A DNA stretch of 64,000 bases. It comes from an uncultured Helicobacteraceae bacterium. GTDB lineage: Bacteria > Campylobacterota > Campylobacteria > Campylobacterales > Helicobacteraceae. The notes under the pieces were generated by a model that saw nothing but the letters and a program-made list of their open reading frames with translations, was not told the origin of the DNA and did no database searches. Positions 43,533 through 53,160 of the stretch are shown here, piece by piece. The stretch lies in assembly GCA_910578285.1 (NCBI GenBank), contig CAJTQL010000001.1, positions 186,001-250,000 of the forward strand, in the 5' to 3' direction. The translations under genes were made by a program, and so were the position numbers. Every line of letters starts with the position of its first letter. Within the stretch, counting starts at the first letter, position 1.

Positions 43533-44276
43533 ATGCACTTTAGCAAAGAAAATGTGCTCGTTACAGGCGGTAGCCGCGGAATCGGCGCTCAAGTCTGTCG
43601 CGTTCTCGCAGGTTTTGGGCTCAAAGTGTGGATTAACTACCACACGAGCATTGAACGCGCTGATTCTCTCAAAGTTGAGATTGAACAAGCAGGCGGTAGA
43701 GCCGCTGTTATTGGCTTTGATGCAAGCGATGACGCAGCATTCGTGCAGGCTTGCAAAACAATCGTTGAAGCCGATGGCGGATTGGGATATTTGGTGAATA
43801 ATGCAGGAATCACCAAAGACAAGCTCGCATTGCGCATGAGTCTTGATGATTTTGAAAGCATCATCCATGCAAACCTTAGCTCGGCATTCATCGGCTCGCG
43901 CGAGGCGCTCAAAATTATGAGCAAGCAACGTTTCGGCGCGGTTGTCAATGTCTCGTCTATTGTCGGTGAGCAGGGCAATATGGGGCAGGCAAACTATGCC
44001 GCAAGCAAGGGTGGAATCCTCGCGCTTACCAAATCTTTTGCGCTTGAGGGCGCTCCGCGCAATGTGCGTTTCAACGCCGTTGCTCCGGGGTTTATCGACA
44101 CCGACATGACTCAAACGCTCGGTGCAGATGTTCGCGCACAATATGAAAACGCAATTCCGCTCAAACGTTTTGGCACAAGCAATGATGTCGCCCATGCAAT
44201 TGCATTTTTGTTAAGCGATTCCTCACAATACATCACAGGCGAGGTTTTGCGTGTCAATGGCGGACTGTATATGTGA
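43533..44276 (+). CDS. fabG: 3-oxoacyl-[acyl-carrier-protein] reductase
   Basis: This is the NADPH-dependent reduction step of fatty acid elongation. The 247-residue short-chain dehydrogenase has the cofactor motif VTGGSRGIGA, NNAGITKD, the catalytic Ser (NVSSIVGEQGN) and Tyr/Lys (YAASKGG), plus the C-terminal YITGEVLRVNGGLYM. It is the first of the fabG-acpP-fabF-accA cluster. Confidence 0.96.
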   Translation: MHFSKENVLVTGGSRGIGAQVCRVLAGFGLKVWINYHTSIERADSLKVEIEQAGGRAAVIGFDASDDAAFVQACKTIVEADGGLGYLVNNAGITKDKLALRMSLDDFESIIHANLSSAFIGSREALKIMSKQRFGAVVNVSSIVGEQGNMGQANYAASKGGILALTKSFALEGAPRNVRFNAVAPGFIDTDMTQTLGADVRAQYENAIPLKRFGTSNDVAHAIAFLLSDSSQYITGEVLRVNGGLYM

Positions 44277-44311
44277 TTTCACACTTGTTGGGCAAATAAA
44301 TCGTTTTATCA

Positions 44312-44334
44312 GGAATATTTCGATAGAATATTCC
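44312..44334. promoter_or_regulatory. Inverted repeat overlapping the putative acpP -10 box
   Basis: GGAATATT and AATATTCC are perfect 8-base arms around a 7-base spacer. TAGAAT at 44324-44329, a plausible -10 for acpP, lies inside. No T run follows, so an operator is more likely than a terminator. Confidence 0.5.
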
Positions 44335-44370
44335 CTCATTTTCTAATTTATCAAATCAAAGGAGAAGTGT

Positions 44371-44604
44371 ATGGCAACTTTTGAAGAAGTTAAGGCAATC
44401 GTTGTAGAGCAGCTCAATGTTGAAGAAGCAATCGTAAAACCCGAATCAAAATTCACTGAAGATTTGAATGCCGATTCTCTTGATGTCGTTGAGCTTGTTA
44501 TGGCGATTGAAGAAAAATTTGGCGTTGAGATTCCCGACAATGAAGCCGAAAAAATCAAAACGGTGGGAGATGTTGTGAGTTATATCGAATCGCATAAAGC
44601 ATAG
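44371..44604 (+). CDS. acpP: Acyl carrier protein
   Basis: The 77-residue acidic protein carries the 4'-phosphopantetheine site serine in NADSLDVVELVMAIEEKFGV. AAAGGAG precedes the ATG. It stands between fabG and fabF, as usual, with a 94-base upstream gap that seems to hold its own promoter. Confidence 0.98.
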   Translation: MATFEEVKAIVVEQLNVEEAIVKPESKFTEDLNADSLDVVELVMAIEEKFGVEIPDNEAEKIKTVGDVVSYIESHKA

Positions 44605-44633
44605 CGAGAGCGACCAAACACAAGGAGAGTGGA

Positions 44634-45878
44634 TTGCGTAGAGTTGTCGTAACAGGGATTGGTATGATTAACGCTGTGGGGCAAAATTGCAGCGAATCAT
44701 TTGCAGCCATTGTGCGTGGAGAGTGTGGCATAAAAAAGATTTCTGCATTTGACGCGCATGATTTTTCTGTGCAGATTGCCGCAGAGATTACAGACTTTGA
44801 CCCAACAACCGTTATGGATGCAAAAGAAGTCAAAAAGGCGGATCGCTTTATTCAACTGGGACTCAAAGCCTCACATGAAGCCATGCTCGATTCTGGACTT
44901 GTGGATTCATCGCGTATACTGCTGCCATCTGTCAATCCCGAGCTTTTTGGTGTGAGCTCTGCTGCCGGAATCGGTGGGCTACCCAATATCGAGAAAAACT
45001 CCGTTGTGAACGCACAAAAAGGACATCGGCGCATCTCGCCTTTCTTTGTGCCATCGTCGCTTGTGAATATGCTTGGAGGCTTTATTTCGATTGATTTTGG
45101 AATCAAGGGACCCAACCTTGCCTCGGTTACAGCTTGCGCTGCTGGAACACACGGAATCATTGAATCCACCAAAACCATTGCACTCGGTGAAGCGGAACGT
45201 ATGCTTGCAATCGCCGCAGAATCTACCATCTGCCCCGTTGGAATCGGTGGCTTTGCCGCGATGAAAGCACTATGCGATAATTACAACAACGAGCCCAAAC
45301 GCGCATCACGCCCGTTTGACAAAAACCGCAGCGGTTTTGTGATGGGAGAAGGGGCGGCGGCGCTCGTACTCGAAGATTATGAACTCGCTAAAGCACGTGG
45401 TGCAAAAATCTATGCCGAAGTGGTTGGCTATGGTGAAAGTGGCGATGCAAATCATATCACCGCGCCAGCGCCCGAGGGTGAGGGGGCGTATCGCGCTATC
45501 AAAGCAGCACTCAAAATGGCAAACACACAAATTGACTATATCAACGCACATGGCACGAGCACGCCCTATAATGACCTCTTTGAAACAATCGCACTCAAAA
45601 AAGCCTTTGGCGGCAAAGAATCTGTCCCACCTGTGAGCTCAACAAAGGGGCAGCTTGGACATTGTCTTGGTGCAGCAGGCGGCTTAGAAGCAGTGATTAG
45701 TATCATGGCGATGCATGAAAATGTTTTGCCACCTACAATCAACTACGAGACGCCCGACCCAGAATGCGACCTCGACTATATCCCAAATGTCGCCCGAAAG
45801 GCAGAGGTGCGCACGGTAATGAGCAATTCCTTTGGATTTGGTGGCACAAACGGAGTTGTCATCTTCAAAAAAATCTAG
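44634..45878 (+). CDS. fabF: 3-oxoacyl-[acyl-carrier-protein] synthase II
   Basis: The condensing enzyme of fatty acid elongation, 414 residues. The Cys-His-His triad is visible: C168 in ACAAGTHG, the His in NAHGTSTPYND and the His in GQLGHCLGAAGG, plus the C-terminal NSFGFGGTN. The start is TTG 44634, supported by AAGGAG upstream. Confidence 0.97.
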   Translation: MRRVVVTGIGMINAVGQNCSESFAAIVRGECGIKKISAFDAHDFSVQIAAEITDFDPTTVMDAKEVKKADRFIQLGLKASHEAMLDSGLVDSSRILLPSVNPELFGVSSAAGIGGLPNIEKNSVVNAQKGHRRISPFFVPSSLVNMLGGFISIDFGIKGPNLASVTACAAGTHGIIESTKTIALGEAERMLAIAAESTICPVGIGGFAAMKALCDNYNNEPKRASRPFDKNRSGFVMGEGAAALVLEDYELAKARGAKIYAEVVGYGESGDANHITAPAPEGEGAYRAIKAALKMANTQIDYINAHGTSTPYNDLFETIALKKAFGGKESVPPVSSTKGQLGHCLGAAGGLEAVISIMAMHENVLPPTINYETPDPECDLDYIPNVARKAEVRTVMSNSFGFGGTNGVVIFKKI

Positions 45879-45902
45879 CGAGAAAGAGGCAGGGAGGGGG
45901 CT

Positions 45903-46862
45903 ATGGCAACATATCTTGACTTTGAACAAAAGATTAAGAGCATTCAAGAAGAAATCGAGCTTGCAACCATTCGCAACGATGAACGTGCCTGCGAGATTCT
46001 ACGCGATGACCTCCACAAAGAGATTGAACGTGTTTATGGCAACCTCACAGATTATCAAAAACTTCAGCTCGCTCGACACCCCGACCGCCCCTATGCGATT
46101 GATTATATCCAACACATTCTCACATCTCCTGTCGAGATTCATGGCGACAGGCATTTTTGTGATGACAATGCGATTGTTGCATTTATGGGATACATCAAAG
46201 ATGAAAAAGTCATTGTGATTGCTGAAGAAAAAGGGCGCGGGACAAAAAATAAACTGATGCGCAATTTTGGAATGCCCAATCCCGAAGGCTATCGCAAAGC
46301 ATTACGTGTTGCGAAGCTTGCCGAAAAATTCAACATTCCGCTCCTCTTTTTCATCGACACACCCGGTGCATATCCGGGTATCGAAGCCGAAGAACGAGGA
46401 CAAAGTGAAGCAATTGCAAAAAATCTTCAAGAGTTCAGCACACTCAAAGTCCCCACAATCGCTATTGTCATCGGCGAAGGCGGAAGCGGTGGCGCACTCG
46501 CGCTTGGCGTTGCTGACAGACTCGCGATGATGCAATATTCTATTTTTAGCGTCATCTCGCCCGAAGGTTGTGCCGCAATTTTATGGAACGACCCGAGCAA
46601 AGTTGAGAGCGCAACAGGTGCCCTCAAAATCACACCAGAAGCACTCAAAGAATTTGCATTGATAGACGACATCATCGAAGAACCCGCCATCGGCGCACAC
46701 CGCGACCCCAAAAATGCTGCGCAGCGATTAAGCGCATATTTTTTGAGCGCCCTTGAATCGATTCGCGCAAATGAAGAGCACATCAACGAACGTTTTGAAA
46801 AAATCATGAATTATGGACGCTTTGAAGAACGAGTCGTTGAAGCCTTGAGTCAGTCTGTCTAA
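45903..46862 (+). CDS. accA: Acetyl-CoA carboxylase carboxyltransferase subunit alpha
   Basis: This is the first committed step of fatty acid synthesis, with AccD as partner. The 319 residues have LQLARHPDRPYAIDYI, the oxyanion-hole region FIDTPGAYPGIEAEERGQSE, and IGEGGSGGALALGVAD. A GGAGGGGG site precedes the ATG. It follows fabF. Confidence 0.97.
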   Translation: MATYLDFEQKIKSIQEEIELATIRNDERACEILRDDLHKEIERVYGNLTDYQKLQLARHPDRPYAIDYIQHILTSPVEIHGDRHFCDDNAIVAFMGYIKDEKVIVIAEEKGRGTKNKLMRNFGMPNPEGYRKALRVAKLAEKFNIPLLFFIDTPGAYPGIEAEERGQSEAIAKNLQEFSTLKVPTIAIVIGEGGSGGALALGVADRLAMMQYSIFSVISPEGCAAILWNDPSKVESATGALKITPEALKEFALIDDIIEEPAIGAHRDPKNAAQRLSAYFLSALESIRANEEHINERFEKIMNYGRFEERVVEALSQSV

Positions 46863-46863
46863 C

Positions 46864-49281
46864 GTGCGTTGCGAACATTGTCAGCTTGAATTTCGCGAGG
46901 ACGCGCTGCTTGCTGCCGACATTGGCGGCGCGACACACTTCTTCTGCTGCCATGGTTGCGAGCAAGTCTATCGCCTCTTGCACGAACAAGGGCTTGATGA
47001 TTTCTACACCAAACTCCATGACACGACTCTTCGCCCTATCGAACAACTCCATGACAATGCAATGGAAAGATTTGCAAGCGAAGGCTTTGCCAAAAAATAT
47101 ATCAAAACTAAAAATGGCATGCAAGAGATTTGCCTGATTATTGACAAAATCCATTGTGTTGCGTGCGTGTGGCTGAATGAAACAATTTTGCGCCGTGCTG
47201 ATGGAATCGTGCAGGCAAACCTCAACTACACCAACCACAAGGCGACTATCGTTTTTGACCAAACGCGCATTAGCCCTGCTATGATTCTGCACCTCATTCG
47301 CCAAATCGGTTATGACGCTCACCCCTATGACCCAATGATTGCCGAACGGCAAATCAACCAAGCACAGCGCGAGTTTTATAAACGCATGATTGTTGCGATT
47401 TTTTGCACGATGAATATCATGTGGATTGCCGTGGCACAGTATGCGGGCTATTTTAGCGGAATCACCGATGAAATGCGTTTTATTTTGAATGTTGCCTCCT
47501 TTTGCCTCTGCGTGCCCACACTCTTTTATAGCGGCTGGATTTTCTGGCGCGGCGCATATTTCGGGCTCAAAAATGGTATTTTGAGCATGGATAGTCTGCT
47601 TGTTAGCGGTTCTGGAATCGCATTTGTGTATTCTATTTGGGCGAGCTTTGCAGGCAAAGAGACCTATTTTGAATCCATCACAATGATTATCGCCTTCGTG
47701 CTCATTGGACGTTTTTTGGAACAACGTGGACGCAAGATTGCTGTGGATAGCCTCGATTCACTCAATGCCGCAATTCCATTGCAGATTACCGCAATCCGCG
47801 ATAATGCGCGCGTTACGATTACACCCGAAGAAGCCCAAATCGGCGAGACGATTGAGGTTCTAGCAGGCGAAAAAATCGCACTCGATGGTAGGCTTGCAAG
47901 CGATTATGCACTTTGCGATGAGAGTATGTTAAGCGGTGAATCTGTGCCTGTGGCAAAAACCAAGAATGACAAAATCTATTCGGGCGCGATTGTCCTGCAA
48001 GCTCCATTGCGCTATATCGTGACGCATGATGTTGCGCATTCATTCCTTGCAACAATTCTCACTCTTGTGCAAGAATCGCTCAACCACAAACCCAAAATTG
48101 AAGAGCAGGCAAACAAAATCTCGCGCTATTTTTCGGGCACGATTCTCTCCCTCGCCCTGCTCACGTTTGTGTTTTGGGTCGCCAGCGGCACTGCAATCGC
48201 GCTTGCCGTGAGCATTGCCGTGAGCGTGATTATCATCGCTTGCCCGTGCGCGCTCGCACTCGCCACACCAATGGCATGCGTTGTGGGGCTTGGCAACGCG
48301 TTAGGCAAAAAGATTCTATTCAAAGAATCACGTTTTCTCGAAACGCTTGCGCAAGTCGATGTGGTCGTGTTCGATAAAACAGGTACACTCACGCAACAAG
48401 AATTACATGTAACGCATGCGCGTGGCATCGAAAATCTCGATTCCACACAGCTTGCAATGCTGCAAAGCCTTGTTGCACAAAGCACACACCCTGTGGCAAA
48501 AGCGGTCGAAAGCTTTGCGCATCAATATGGCACAGGTGCAATATGTGCGCTGCAAAATTTCGAGCAACAGAATGCACGTGGCATTGTCGCAAGCACACAA
48601 GAGCGCACATTCATCGGCGGGAATCTCTTGCTGCTTGATTCGCACCATGTCGCCTACCCCGCCGTCTTGCTCGAAGAATCGTCTATGCTTTTTTGCTTTG
48701 CCGAGCTCAACAAGAGTGGCGATGGTGGCGAACTCTTAGCAGTCTTTTTTGTGCAAGATACACTCAAAGAAGATGCAAAAGAATGCGTGCAAAAACTCCA
48801 AACAATGGGGCTAGATGTCTGCATCGCAAGCGGCGATAGGCAAGCGCCTGTGGGGCGGATTGCCAATGAACTTGGAATCACACATTTCTATGCCAACCAA
48901 ACCCCCGATTCAAAAGCAGCACTCATCGAATCACTGCAATCTCAAGGCAAAACGATTCTTATGGTCGGTGATGGAATCAACGACACAATCGCGTTTGCCA
49001 AAAGCAATGCAGCAATTGCAATGGGCAGCGGAGTTGATGTCGCGATTAGCGTGAGTGATGTTGTTGTGCTCGATAACACCTTGCAATCTGTTTGCGATGC
49101 GCTCGATATTAGCCGTGCATGTTTGCGATGTATCCGCCAAAATCTCGCAATTTCTATCCTCTATAATGCCCTCACAATCCCACTGGCAATGGCAGGATTT
49201 GTGATTCCGCTCATCGCTGCTGCGTCTATGTCGTTTAGCTCGTTGCTTGTCGTGGGCAATAGTTTGCGCAACAAAACCTAG
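46864..49281 (+). CDS. ccoI: Copper-transporting P-type ATPase (CcoI/FixI type)
   Basis: This P1B ATPase of 805 residues delivers copper for cbb3-type cytochrome oxidase assembly (FixI/CcoI). A Cys-rich N-terminus (C3, C6, C28, C29, C32) matches the putative zinc-ribbon of this subgroup. A degenerate HMA domain has IHCVACVWL (C98, C101). The transport motif CPC (ACPCALALATP), phosphorylation site DKTGTLT and hinge GDGINDTIA are all present. The start is GTG 46864, right after accA, with no obvious Shine-Dalgarno sequence. It converges on an MCP gene with a shared CTAG stop. Confidence 0.9.
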   Translation: MRCEHCQLEFREDALLAADIGGATHFFCCHGCEQVYRLLHEQGLDDFYTKLHDTTLRPIEQLHDNAMERFASEGFAKKYIKTKNGMQEICLIIDKIHCVACVWLNETILRRADGIVQANLNYTNHKATIVFDQTRISPAMILHLIRQIGYDAHPYDPMIAERQINQAQREFYKRMIVAIFCTMNIMWIAVAQYAGYFSGITDEMRFILNVASFCLCVPTLFYSGWIFWRGAYFGLKNGILSMDSLLVSGSGIAFVYSIWASFAGKETYFESITMIIAFVLIGRFLEQRGRKIAVDSLDSLNAAIPLQITAIRDNARVTITPEEAQIGETIEVLAGEKIALDGRLASDYALCDESMLSGESVPVAKTKNDKIYSGAIVLQAPLRYIVTHDVAHSFLATILTLVQESLNHKPKIEEQANKISRYFSGTILSLALLTFVFWVASGTAIALAVSIAVSVIIIACPCALALATPMACVVGLGNALGKKILFKESRFLETLAQVDVVVFDKTGTLTQQELHVTHARGIENLDSTQLAMLQSLVAQSTHPVAKAVESFAHQYGTGAICALQNFEQQNARGIVASTQERTFIGGNLLLLDSHHVAYPAVLLEESSMLFCFAELNKSGDGGELLAVFFVQDTLKEDAKECVQKLQTMGLDVCIASGDRQAPVGRIANELGITHFYANQTPDSKAALIESLQSQGKTILMVGDGINDTIAFAKSNAAIAMGSGVDVAISVSDVVVLDNTLQSVCDALDISRACLRCIRQNLAISILYNALTIPLAMAGFVIPLIAAASMSFSSLLVVGNSLRNKT

Positions 49282-51395
49282 AAAATCTTTTTCTGCACAT
49301 CGCTTAGAATCTCATCAGCAATAAACACAACCTTTTGTGTCGTATCATTCGTGTTGTTTGCAATCTCGAGATTGCTCTGCGTAATCTCCTCAAGCTGGCT
49401 AATCGATTCATTAATCTGCATGATTCCCCGCGCCTGCTCCTTAATCGAATCGCTCATTTCATTGATTCCTTGCACCAACACATTGATATTTGCTTCAATT
49501 TCAGAGAGTGATTTGCCTGTTTTCTCGGCAAGCGTGCGCACTTCGTCTGCCACCACAGCAAATCCGCGCCCATGCTCGCCCGCGCGCGCTGCCTCAATCG
49601 CGGCATTCAGCGCAAGCAGATTTGTCTGGTCGGCAATCTCGCGAATCACACTCACGACATTGCGAATATCGTCCGCTTGGCGCGTTACCTCGCTTGTTTT
49701 GTCGGCAGCTGCTTGCAAAGACGAGTTCATCTCATCAACTGCCACAGCGCTTTCGCGCAATGAATTTGCCTGTGTTGTGCTGCCCTCGATGAGATTCTGC
49801 ATCGATGCCTTGAGTGCTTCACTCTGCTCGTTGAGGTCTTTGGCAAAGCCGCTGCTTGTGCGTAACATTTTTTTAATCTCCTCGCCCAAGACATTTGTGG
49901 TGAGCTCCACCTCGCCCTTGGCGTTTTGCACCTCTGTGGCAAAGTTGAGCTTTTTGTAGGATTCAAACACGCGGCGAATCTCGCTCATATTGCTCCCGAC
50001 TTCGAGCTGCAACACCTCCAAAGTTTTGTTCAAGACATCTTTGAGCTCAATCAGCTGGGGATTGCCAGGGTTTTTTGTAATGCGCGCCGTGAGGTCGCCG
50101 TTCCCAATTTTTTGTGCCATCTCCACAGAATCTTGCACGGCTTGCTTGTCGGCAATGAGCATCGTTTGTGTGCGCTCGATATTGTGATTAATCGCCTTGC
50201 CAATCTTGCCAAGCTCGTCATTTTCATCAATGGCAACCGTATGCACGTCGTCACTCTCATGGTTGATATAGGCAAAAAATCGTAATAACGTATCAGAGAC
50301 AATCTGCAAACGTTTGATGATGAGGTTGTGGATAAAAATATACAGCACAAGCACAATCAACACAATCAGCAGAATCGATGTGATGAGAATCATGAGTTGC
50401 AGATTAAAAAGCGGCGCGGCGACAACGTTACGTGGAGCGGTGATGACGATAGACCAATGCGTGTCCATTTTGCCATGCCCAATGTCAAAAAACTTCACGG
50501 CAGCATACGAATCCACGCCGCCCACGGTGGTGTATTCAAACACGGTGTCATGTTTGTTGCGCATCGCATTTATCAATGTTTGCGCGGCTGTATGCTTGTT
50601 GAGCTCAAGAACATCACGTCCCAAAAACTCGGGATTGCGATGAATCGCAAGGAGATTGTCATTGGTTGCCACCGAACGTAGGTTGCCATCATAGATGTCA
50701 AATCGCGGGTCGGCGAGAATATCCGAAGCCGTTTTGAGGTCGACAATCACGCCGATGATTCCAAGAACTTGATTTTCCATTTCGTCCATGATAATCGCCG
50801 TCATATTGACACCAAAAAATTCATGTCCATGAACAGACAGCTTGAGTGGTTTGCCCATCATAAACTGGCGCCTTTCTTGCAGCGCCTGCTGCACATCGGG
50901 AAAATTCACAACCGTATCTGTTCCTTGCAACATCTGAATCGGCGAGCTGCTCTCGGGCTTCTCGCGCCCAAGCAAAATCACAAATTTGCCACTCTCTGTG
51001 CGCATCTTCGTTGCACCTTCGGAATCAAAGCCAAAATCATCGAGGGCATGAGGCAAATAGAGATAGCTATAAAGAGACCAAGGAGAATTTTGCAACATCT
51101 CGCTCACCAATGTTTGCAGTGTTTCTGGCATCATCCCCCAATTGTAACGTTCAAAATCATTCTTAATAAATTGACTAGACATCGAAAGCAGGCTGACAAT
51201 CTCGTTGAAATTGCCTTCCATATAGTTCGCATAGCGCGAGGCGTTAGACCTTAGAATATCGTCTGTGTCTTTAGAAATCACATCATCTACGGACAAGGAA
51301 ACCAAAACACTCAAGGCTAAAATGCCCACACACACCACAGCCAGAGTACAAATAACAAGCTTCGTACCAATGGTCAAATTCTTGAGAAAACGCAT
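49278..51395 (-). CDS. Methyl-accepting chemotaxis protein with Cache sensor domain
   Basis: The 705-residue transducer has a membrane helix at about 12-32, a long periplasmic double-Cache-type domain (about 35-345; INAMRNKHDTVFEYTTVGGV is a typical Cache strand region), a second helix at about 350-375, and HAMP-like segments. The signalling domain tip is DQTNLLALNAAIEAARAGEH. There is no CheR-binding pentapeptide. TATAAT 39 bases upstream and AAGGAG support its own promoter and start. The ligand cannot be inferred. Confidence 0.93.
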   Translation of the reverse strand: MRFLKNLTIGTKLVICTLAVVCVGILALSVLVSLSVDDVISKDTDDILRSNASRYANYMEGNFNEIVSLLSMSSQFIKNDFERYNWGMMPETLQTLVSEMLQNSPWSLYSYLYLPHALDDFGFDSEGATKMRTESGKFVILLGREKPESSSPIQMLQGTDTVVNFPDVQQALQERRQFMMGKPLKLSVHGHEFFGVNMTAIIMDEMENQVLGIIGVIVDLKTASDILADPRFDIYDGNLRSVATNDNLLAIHRNPEFLGRDVLELNKHTAAQTLINAMRNKHDTVFEYTTVGGVDSYAAVKFFDIGHGKMDTHWSIVITAPRNVVAAPLFNLQLMILITSILLIVLIVLVLYIFIHNLIIKRLQIVSDTLLRFFAYINHESDDVHTVAIDENDELGKIGKAINHNIERTQTMLIADKQAVQDSVEMAQKIGNGDLTARITKNPGNPQLIELKDVLNKTLEVLQLEVGSNMSEIRRVFESYKKLNFATEVQNAKGEVELTTNVLGEEIKKMLRTSSGFAKDLNEQSEALKASMQNLIEGSTTQANSLRESAVAVDEMNSSLQAAADKTSEVTRQADDIRNVVSVIREIADQTNLLALNAAIEAARAGEHGRGFAVVADEVRTLAEKTGKSLSEIEANINVLVQGINEMSDSIKEQARGIMQINESISQLEEITQSNLEIANNTNDTTQKVVFIADEILSDVQKKIF
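49512..49637. repeat. MCP signalling-tip segment, nearly identical copy 1
   Basis: 126 bases match 51706-51831 with a single difference (C at 49626 versus T at 51820). They code for the MCP hairpin tip in a different gene. Silent positions agree too, so this is more than protein conservation. Confidence 0.85.
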
Positions 51396-51433
51396 GCTAT
51401 GTCTCCTTTGGTTTCCAAAAAACCGCTAGGGGC

Positions 51434-51439
51434 ATTATA
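51434..51439 (-). promoter_or_regulatory. -10 box for the Cache-domain MCP
   Basis: TATAAT on the minus strand (GCTATAATGCC), 39 bases before the ATG at 51395, in the 70-base gap between two MCP genes. Confidence 0.55.
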
Positions 51440-51465
51440 GCATTTTAGGCTGAATCCTCTGTGGG

Positions 51466-53106
51466 CTATGCCTCGAACTTGCGACGTTTAGAATCTTCAA
51501 CAGAATCCACTGCCATTTTCGAGATTTCGTTGGCAATCTCATTATTTTGGCTCGCAATTTGCGTATTCTCTTGCGTGAGGCTCTCGAGCTGCGCAACACT
51601 TTCGTTGATATGCGCAAAGCTCAATGTTTGCTGCTTGATGACTTCGGCGACTTCATTCACGGCTTGAACGAGCATATTCGTGTTCGCCTCGATTTCGCCG
51701 AGACTTTTGCCTGTTTTCTCGGCAAGCGTGCGCACTTCGTCTGCCACCACAGCAAATCCGCGCCCATGCTCGCCCGCGCGCGCTGCCTCAATCGCGGCAT
51801 TCAGCGCAAGCAGATTTGTTTGGTCGGCAATGTCTTTGATGATATTGATGACATTCTTGATGTCCTCGCTCTGAATGCTAACCTTGTGCGTCTTGTCTTC
51901 GACATCTTGCATGGCAACAGTGATTTCCTCAATCGAAGCACTTGTTTGTTGCAGGCTCGAGAATTGCGTATCCATAGAAGATGAAAGAAGCTGCGAAGAA
52001 TCGCGGAGAATCTGCGATTTGTGTTGCAAATCCTCGCCGAGCTCAAACTGAATCTTGAGCATGTGGCTCACCTCTTTGCCCATGTGATTCACGCCCTCGA
52101 AGAGTTCTTGCATGATTCCTTGCAGATGGGTCGAATCCACGCGTTGCGTGAAATCGTTCGCCGCATACATGCGCAAAACCTCGCGCACATGGGCGATGTT
52201 GGTATAAAATGTTTGCAACAAATTGTTGAGCAGTTTTTGCAGCTCCACAAGCTCGGGATTGTGCGGCACAGATTGAATCTCAAGCTTCAAAAAGCCCTGA
52301 CTCGCCTTTTTGACAACCTCTGTCGTTTCGGCAATCATGTGATTATCGTTTCGCAAGCCGCTCTCGACTTTTTCGATATTGCGCAACAAAACGCGCGCCA
52401 TTTCGCCAAACTCATCATTATTTTTAATCTCGATGTGCTTCATCTCCTTGCTGTCATGGTTGATGAACGCGCAAAATGAGACGATGTTTTCGCCAATTTT
52501 GTGCAGCGGCGTGATGATTCCGTGGATAATAATCAGCGAGAAGCTCACGAAAAGAACGATAGAGACAACGACCATAAACAGCATGGCTTTGTCGATAAAT
52601 TGGAATGCCTCCGATGTCTCGTCATTAATCCATTTTGAAAATTCATTGAGCTTGTCAGAGGCTGCCTTGCGCATTGCTGCGTTGCGTTTGGCATAATTGT
52701 CCATTCCCGTAACGCCTTGCTGTTGTGAGGCTTTCTCGCGTGCCTCCATTGTCTCTTGCAATGCGTTGGCATAGTCTTTGAATCCATTGATGACCTCTGC
52801 GCTCTGTGCGCGCCCCTCGTCTGTGAAAAGCGTAGCATGCAATGTGTTCAAGTCGGCAATCATTTCATGGATTGTGGCGATGAATGTTTTGTAGGCTTCT
52901 TGGCTGCGGTTGTTTTGGTAAAACAACTGCCCGCCGCGCAAGAATTTGATTTGCACTTCCATAATGATTTCATTATGCACGAGACGCTTATCAGCAAGAA
53001 TGCTTTCACGTTTGAAAACGCCATAAATACCTGCCAACATCAAAAACAAAAAAAGCGGGAAAAGCATGAGGCGATACTTAACGCGAAGATTATTAAAAAC
53101 ATTCAT
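51466..53106 (-). CDS. Methyl-accepting chemotaxis protein with helical-bundle periplasmic domain
   Basis: The 546-residue transducer has helix 1 at about 12-30, a helical periplasmic region about 35-190 (4HB/NIT-like; no Cache motifs), helix 2 at about 193-218, a HAMP region and the signalling tip DQTNLLALNAAIEAARAGEH near 447-466. It ends soon after the signalling domain. TAGAAT upstream (53141-53146, minus) may be its -10. The next MCP gene lies 70 bases downstream and has its own promoter. Confidence 0.92.
   Translation of the reverse strand: MNVFNNLRVKYRLMLFPLFLFLMLAGIYGVFKRESILADKRLVHNEIIMEVQIKFLRGGQLFYQNNRSQEAYKTFIATIHEMIADLNTLHATLFTDEGRAQSAEVINGFKDYANALQETMEAREKASQQQGVTGMDNYAKRNAAMRKAASDKLNEFSKWINDETSEAFQFIDKAMLFMVVVSIVLFVSFSLIIIHGIITPLHKIGENIVSFCAFINHDSKEMKHIEIKNNDEFGEMARVLLRNIEKVESGLRNDNHMIAETTEVVKKASQGFLKLEIQSVPHNPELVELQKLLNNLLQTFYTNIAHVREVLRMYAANDFTQRVDSTHLQGIMQELFEGVNHMGKEVSHMLKIQFELGEDLQHKSQILRDSSQLLSSSMDTQFSSLQQTSASIEEITVAMQDVEDKTHKVSIQSEDIKNVINIIKDIADQTNLLALNAAIEAARAGEHGRGFAVVADEVRTLAEKTGKSLGEIEANTNMLVQAVNEVAEVIKQQTLSFAHINESVAQLESLTQENTQIASQNNEIANEISKMAVDSVEDSKRRKFEA
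51706..51831. repeat. MCP signalling-tip segment, nearly identical copy 2
   Basis: Partner of 49512-49637 (125 of 126 bases identical). A 65-base core is also found unchanged in the CetA-like gene at 37323-37387. Confidence 0.85.
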
Positions 53107-53140
53107 CGCAACCCCCTAATGTGGAGACTTTATGCGCATG

Positions 53141-53146
53141 ATTCTA
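53141..53146 (-). promoter_or_regulatory. Putative -10 box (TAGAAT) for the helical-bundle MCP
   Basis: TAGAAT on the minus strand, 34 bases before the ATG at 53106, in the 54-base gap after lon. Confidence 0.4.
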
Positions 53147-53160
53147 GCATATTTTTGCGC

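Noticed and set aside
46804..47724. 306-codon minus-strand open frame opposite the 5' half of ccoI
   Set aside because: It is the antisense of a well-conserved P-type ATPase; the composition (His, Asn, Cys-rich) is that of a mirrored frame, and there is no ribosome binding site or family signature.
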